DNA from: Oscarella lobularis
Lineage: Eukaryota; Porifera; Homoscleromorpha; Homosclerophorida; Oscarellidae
NCBI RefSeq assembly: GCF_947507565.1
Contig: NC_089188.1
Coordinates: 2,294,001 to 2,358,000, forward strand
Direction of reading: 5' to 3'
DNA: 64,000 nt
Positions 59,358 through 64,000 of the stretch are shown piece after piece; position 1 is the stretch's first letter, and the number at the start of each line of letters is the position of its first letter. A program made the position numbers and the translations under genes. The notes beneath the pieces were generated by a model. That model ran no database searches. It was not told the DNA's origin and worked only from the letters and a program-made list of their open reading frames with translations.

Positions 59358-62300
59358 ATGCTCTTCCTTTGCCTTTTCGCGTGCGTTTTAGACCTTGTCG
59401 CGCGGGCTGAAAGTAGCGAGAAGCCGGTGACAATCGTTCTGAACTCGAAATGGACGTCGACGCCGCTCCTACAAGAAGCAAGGTACGAAGAACGACCTCG
59501 GCGCGCGCGTCGGGCGAAAATCGACGTTTGCAGTGAATTCTTCGCCGAAGAAAGCGACGAATCGTTTTGGAAGTTCGTCGAGAGCATTTCTCAGCGAGTT
59601 GTGCCGAACGAAAAAGGTTCGTTCGATCGGGGAACTCGAATAATGTAATTCTTTTAATTTTTTGTTTTAGATGGTTTCGATTTGATCAAAACGACAGCGA
59701 AAAATCTTCTTTCTCCGTTGAAAAGCGATCTACTTTCATTTTCTCTATCGCTGCGAGAATATTCTCCAAAAATCGAAATGTTTTATCAGGTGAGAAATTT
59801 TGCACACGATTTTTTATATAAAATTCGATACTTTTTTCAGCTATCCCGAGATTTGAGTAGAAATGAATGCGAAGCGTTTGTTACGATTGAAGATCAAATT
59901 TCGTGCTCCCCTTCAGAAATCAAAAGCCTCGTAGAAAAAGCAAAAGGGTAAAAGAAACCATTTATAGATTTTAGTACATATGGTAATTTTTTTCTAGGAT
60001 TCGTCCAGCTTTCTATAGCTTCGATCATCATTATCCAACTTCTCAAACCAATCCAGTGACAGTCGTACTTTATGCGCGGCTAGGAACACAAGCATTCATC
60101 GATTTTCATACGTCATTGACGAGCCTTGTCGCGGAGAAAAAGATTCATTATATTCTAAGGCATTTTACTAAGGCAAAGCGAGAGACAGAAATATCTATAA
60201 GATATCTCTACAAGTCTTTTATTTAGACGTCGTCTCAAATGAAGACTAGACTGTCTGGCTACGGAGTTGAACTCGCTATTAAAAGCACCGAATATAAAGC
60301 AATTGACGACACGGAAGTGAAAGACGGTAAAGCACACAGGAAGAATAAATAAATAAATAAATAAATGGCGATTATTAGACGGCTCCAGCGCGAAAGTTAC
60401 GTCCGTCGAAGGCGACGACGAAATCGAAGGATTTTTATTCAATCGTCTGAAAAGTCTCCACGAAGGGCACAACGCCGATTTGAGTAAATTTCGCAAACAT
60501 CTTGTGGACAGTCGAAAGGAGATGGCACCCCTCAAGGCGTGGCAACTCCAAGATATCGGCTTCCAAGCAGCGCAACGCGTTCTCTCCGCGCCGCCCACCG
60601 AATCCCTACGCGTTCTACGCGATCTCAGTCAAAGCATACCTCAATTGGCGAGATCCTTGACTAAAATAGCCGTCAAACCGGAAATGCGTAAGGAAGTCGT
60701 AGCCAATCAGCGATCGCTCTCGTCCCTAGGTGTCGATTCCGGTCAAAACGTTTTTCTTTTGAACGGACTCGTTCTTCCGCTCGAAGATACGGATCCGTTT
60801 ACGCTGCTCAAGACTCTACGCGACGATGCGCAGCTGACCGAAGGTCTTCGTCACTTGGGCGTCGATTGGGGCATGACGAAGCGATTTCTCTCGCTCGATC
60901 TGCGCCGAAACGACGAATCGTTCGGCGTCGATTTATCCGGGAGCGCGTCCTTACGTCACGTGAACGATCTCGAGAAAGACGCGCGTTATCGCGCGTGGCC
61001 AAAGTCCGTCACAGAAATTCTTCGACCGGCGTTTCCCGGCACGCTGCGTCGCGTCGCGCGAAACATGTTCAACGCGATTTTCTGCGTCGATCCGTCGACG
61101 CCGGACGGCGTGGCCCTTCTGAATATGATTCAGCTTTTCATTGAGCACAGTATCCCACTTCGCGTGGGAATTCTCGTGGTGAGTAGCGACGATCGAGCGA
61201 GTATCGCTCTCGCGAAGATATTCGCTTACATGTCGAGTGAGAATAACGCCGAAGAGGCTCTCGATTGGCTTATATCGTCCATATATGACGGATTAATTGA
61301 TGATAAATCCCCGGTTACTTACGAGCACGTGTCAAAGGCTTTTGAGGGCGAATTCGGCGTAGATATAGCGCGTGACGTCATAGACAGCGATCAATACGAT
61401 GATTTTATTTCGAATGGGCGTGCCGCCTTTTCATCGTCCGGTCTAGTCGCTCTTCCTCGCGTTCTTCTCAACGGAGTCGTTTTGAAGGCGACGGGGCGAA
61501 ATGAAATGGAGCAGGAGATCGTCATGGAGATACACGAGCAAACGGCGAAACTTCAACAGGCCGTTTATTATGGAATTGTCACGGATCAGACGAATTTGTT
61601 GAATTATTGGATGACGCGTCCCAATGTCGTAAGGCGATTCAATAATTGGATATTGACTCGCGAGTGGAAATCGATTTCTCTGGATGAGACGTCATCATTT
61701 TCTGCCACGGTGAAATATTTTTCAAAGAAGGGATTTGAATTTTCGCTTAAACCTTTATCTGTTTGGATTGCCGTGGATTTGGGAACTGTTATTGGACGTC
61801 AGGCTCTTATGGATGCTTTGGAATATGTTGAAGTTTCGGAGCGTTTTCGTTTGGGCGTCATTCCTCTTATTCAATCTGAGGAGAGTTTGCTTGTGGGGAA
61901 GATTGTTCTCGCTGCCCTGGCAACGCAAACGGAAGCTTTGGCACTTGATTTTGTGAAGGGAATTTTGGCTGAGAACGAGGAAGCGAAAGCGGCGCGGTCT
62001 AGCGACAAATTCAATTTCAAGGTTTGTTTATTAAATTTAAAAGGGAATCTTTATCTTTATGTCCTTTTCTTCTAGGATACTAATATCAAAATTGAGAAGT
62101 TTCGACGTGGATTTGACGACGCTCAAACTCTAATTGATACGTATCAAATTTACGCTCAAAATGTTTTGGAATTGAAGCCGGATCAAATAGCTGTTATTGT
62201 CAATGGAAAGGTTATTGAATGGGGGAATACTTGTGGCAATGTTTTATTGTTTCTCGTGCAAGATGATTGGTCCAATGTCTAAGGAGGAGATTTTTGTCGC

Positions 62301-64000
62301 GGACGACTATTCTTTGCTTGAGAAAACGGTCATGGATCACTATGGAACAGCTATAATGGCTTTGGTACTATTTTAAAAAAACACTAGAACTATTCTTTAT
62401 TGTTTTGTTTTTTCGTAAAAGGTTAATGAAATGACGTTTTCTGGGGATAATCCTGATGATGATACGAGGTAGGAATGAATTTCTAATTCTTATTTCTAAT
62501 TTTTTCGCTATAGCGATTATTGGAATAATTTGTTTCTACGTCTTTCGTCTCTGCTTCTTTCGAAGCCCGCAAAGAGGCGAGTTCCCGAAGTCGGGCTCTT
62601 TGAAGATCACAGGTAAAAACTAAATTTAAAAATTCGACGTTTCTTTGAAATTTTTTTCGATGCAGTTGCGCACACGTGACGACGTCAGAAGACGCGGAAA
62701 CGTCGAGTTTCGAAATGTCAGCCATAATCAATCCTCTTTCTAAAGGTAAATCATTTAATTTTAAGTAATTCACTAAGAGAGATTTTTTCAAAAGGTGCGC
62801 AGAGAATGTCGGCTCTTCTTATGGTAGGGAAGAAGGCTCTGATATTATTCCCTGCGTAATTTCTATATCAGGTGTTGCAAAATGTGACTCGTATCAACTT
62901 GAAAATGTATATGAATCCGGTGGGAAAGCTGTCCGAAATGCCAGTCAAACGGTAAAGAAGTGCAACAACGTGAATTTCGAGTGATTAATCGCGTGTAGTT
63001 TCTATCGCTACGTGCTGGAACCTTCGCCTCAATTCGCCAGCGACGGAAGGCAGGAAGAGAGAGAGAAAAAGACAAAGAATATCTTTTTAATGTTTTATTA
63101 GTTTGAACTCTGGTCCCGCCGCCGTTTTCGCTGATTTGCCCGAAGAGCCGCTTTTCACTCTCAACATGGACGTTCCCAAGGCGTGGATGGCGGAATCGGT
63201 GAGCTGCGTGTACGATTTAGACAACATCCATCTAAAAGACGTAAATAAAAAACGCGTACCTGTTTCTACTCGTATAAGACTTCGTTCTAAGGTTGACAAG
63301 GGAATTTACGCTGAATTTGAATTAGCTAATATTTTAGTAGAAGGTAGAGGATTTGAGATATTGAGAGTGGATTGTGGTGCGAGGTTTTGCGTAGGGCAGT
63401 GCGTTGATCCGAGTAATGGACAGCCAATTCGCGGGTTGCAATTCGTTTTGGGTACCACTTCCGAACCGGAAAAATTTGATACGATTGTCATGGCGAATTT
63501 GGTAAATTCTACGCGTGCCGAAATTTAAAATTTTGATATTTAAATATAGGGTTATTTTCAATTGAAAGCCAGTGCTGGCGTTTGGAATTTGAAATTGAGA
63601 GAAGGACGATCCGCCGACATTTATGACGTCACGAGTCACACAGGAACGGATCTGAATATTGACGACAAAATCTCGATTGCGCTGGGAAGTTTTAGCGGAA
63701 AATTTCTACAGATAAGAGCGACGAAAAAGCCGGGAAAAGAAAAGGAGGACATATTGGAAGGCGGAAAGGATATAGACGAACTTGAAGAGGAGAGCTTCTG
63801 GGATTCCCTCTCAAAGTAAGAATGAAATAGGAGGGGAGACGCGAAGGGGTTAAAGCTGGATGCGTAGTTTTGTCGGTGGGGGAAAAACGGAGGAGCAAAT
63901 TGCTGGGAATATATCTAGCGATGGTGTTATTAATGTTTTTTCCGTTGCCTCTGGGCATCTGTACGAAAGATTCTTGAGGTTTGTACTAGGGGTGTTAGAT
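59358..64000 (+). CDS. UGGT1: UDP-glucose:glycoprotein glucosyltransferase (3' end outside window)
   Basis: The start ATG at 59358 gives a signal peptide (MLFLCLFACVLDLVARA) and then VTIVLNSKWTSTPLLQEASEFFAEE, the standard UGGT opening. A 51-bp intron (59483-59533) lies inside this motif. The thioredoxin-like folding-sensor domains follow, largely in a single 1.6-kb exon (60380-62020). Beta-rich domains come next, and the last visible exon enters the GT24 catalytic domain with INVFSVASGHLYERFLR. The window ends before the DxD motif and the ER-retention signal. UGGT reglucosylates misfolded N-glycoproteins in the ER lumen so that calnexin rebinds them. The paralogue number (UGGT1 or 2) cannot be set; the symbol denotes the family. 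Confidence 0.95.

Overview
The window reads as nuclear DNA of an early-branching animal with an extremely compact genome. I infer a sponge, possibly a homoscleromorph such as Oscarella, but the sequence alone cannot prove it. Supporting signs are GT-AG introns mostly of about 45-120 bp, gaps of tens to a few hundred bases between genes, and a typically animal gene set: type II diacylglycerol kinase, DBL-family RhoGEF, IFT81, UGGT, Rubicon, sialic acid synthase, claudin-like tetraspan. Exon joins below were worked out by eye from reading frame, phase and family resemblance, so gene ends are firmer than every internal splice site. No tRNA, rRNA or CRISPR was seen.

Layout. 1-9 kb: the 3' part of a coiled-coil/EF-hand gene, an IQ-motif protein with an acidic repeat, a claudin-like four-TM protein and a GK5-type FGGY kinase. 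9.1-13.6 kb: a secreted IgGFc-binding/mucin-repeat protein with a SPARC-like C-terminus. 13.7-20.4 kb: a very long gene joining a propeller-like region, an alpha-solenoid and RCC1 repeats. 20.4-21.9 kb: a foldback transposable element beside an orphan minus-strand exon. 21.9-32.8 kb: ANKMY1-like, a Shisa/VOPP1-like small membrane protein, an MCF2L/DBS-like RhoGEF and an NHL-repeat membrane protein. 33-37.3 kb, minus strand: two tandem phosphoethanolamine N-methyltransferases. 37.3-41.1 kb: ANKRD49-like, an SH3 protein, ARPC4 (minus) and an unrecognised gene. 41.1-64 kb, all plus strand: IFT81, TMBIM6/BI-1, NANS, TBC1D19, Rubicon, DGK delta/eta and UGGT, which runs off the right edge.

These are mostly unrelated housekeeping or signalling genes packed together rather than one pathway. 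The methyltransferase pair is a true local duplication. Two head-to-head pairs share promoters of only about 67 and 80 bp, and NANS and TBC1D19 are only 34 bp apart. The most unusual content is the secreted repeat protein, the propeller-solenoid-RCC1 gene, the foldback element and several palindromic insertions inside introns.
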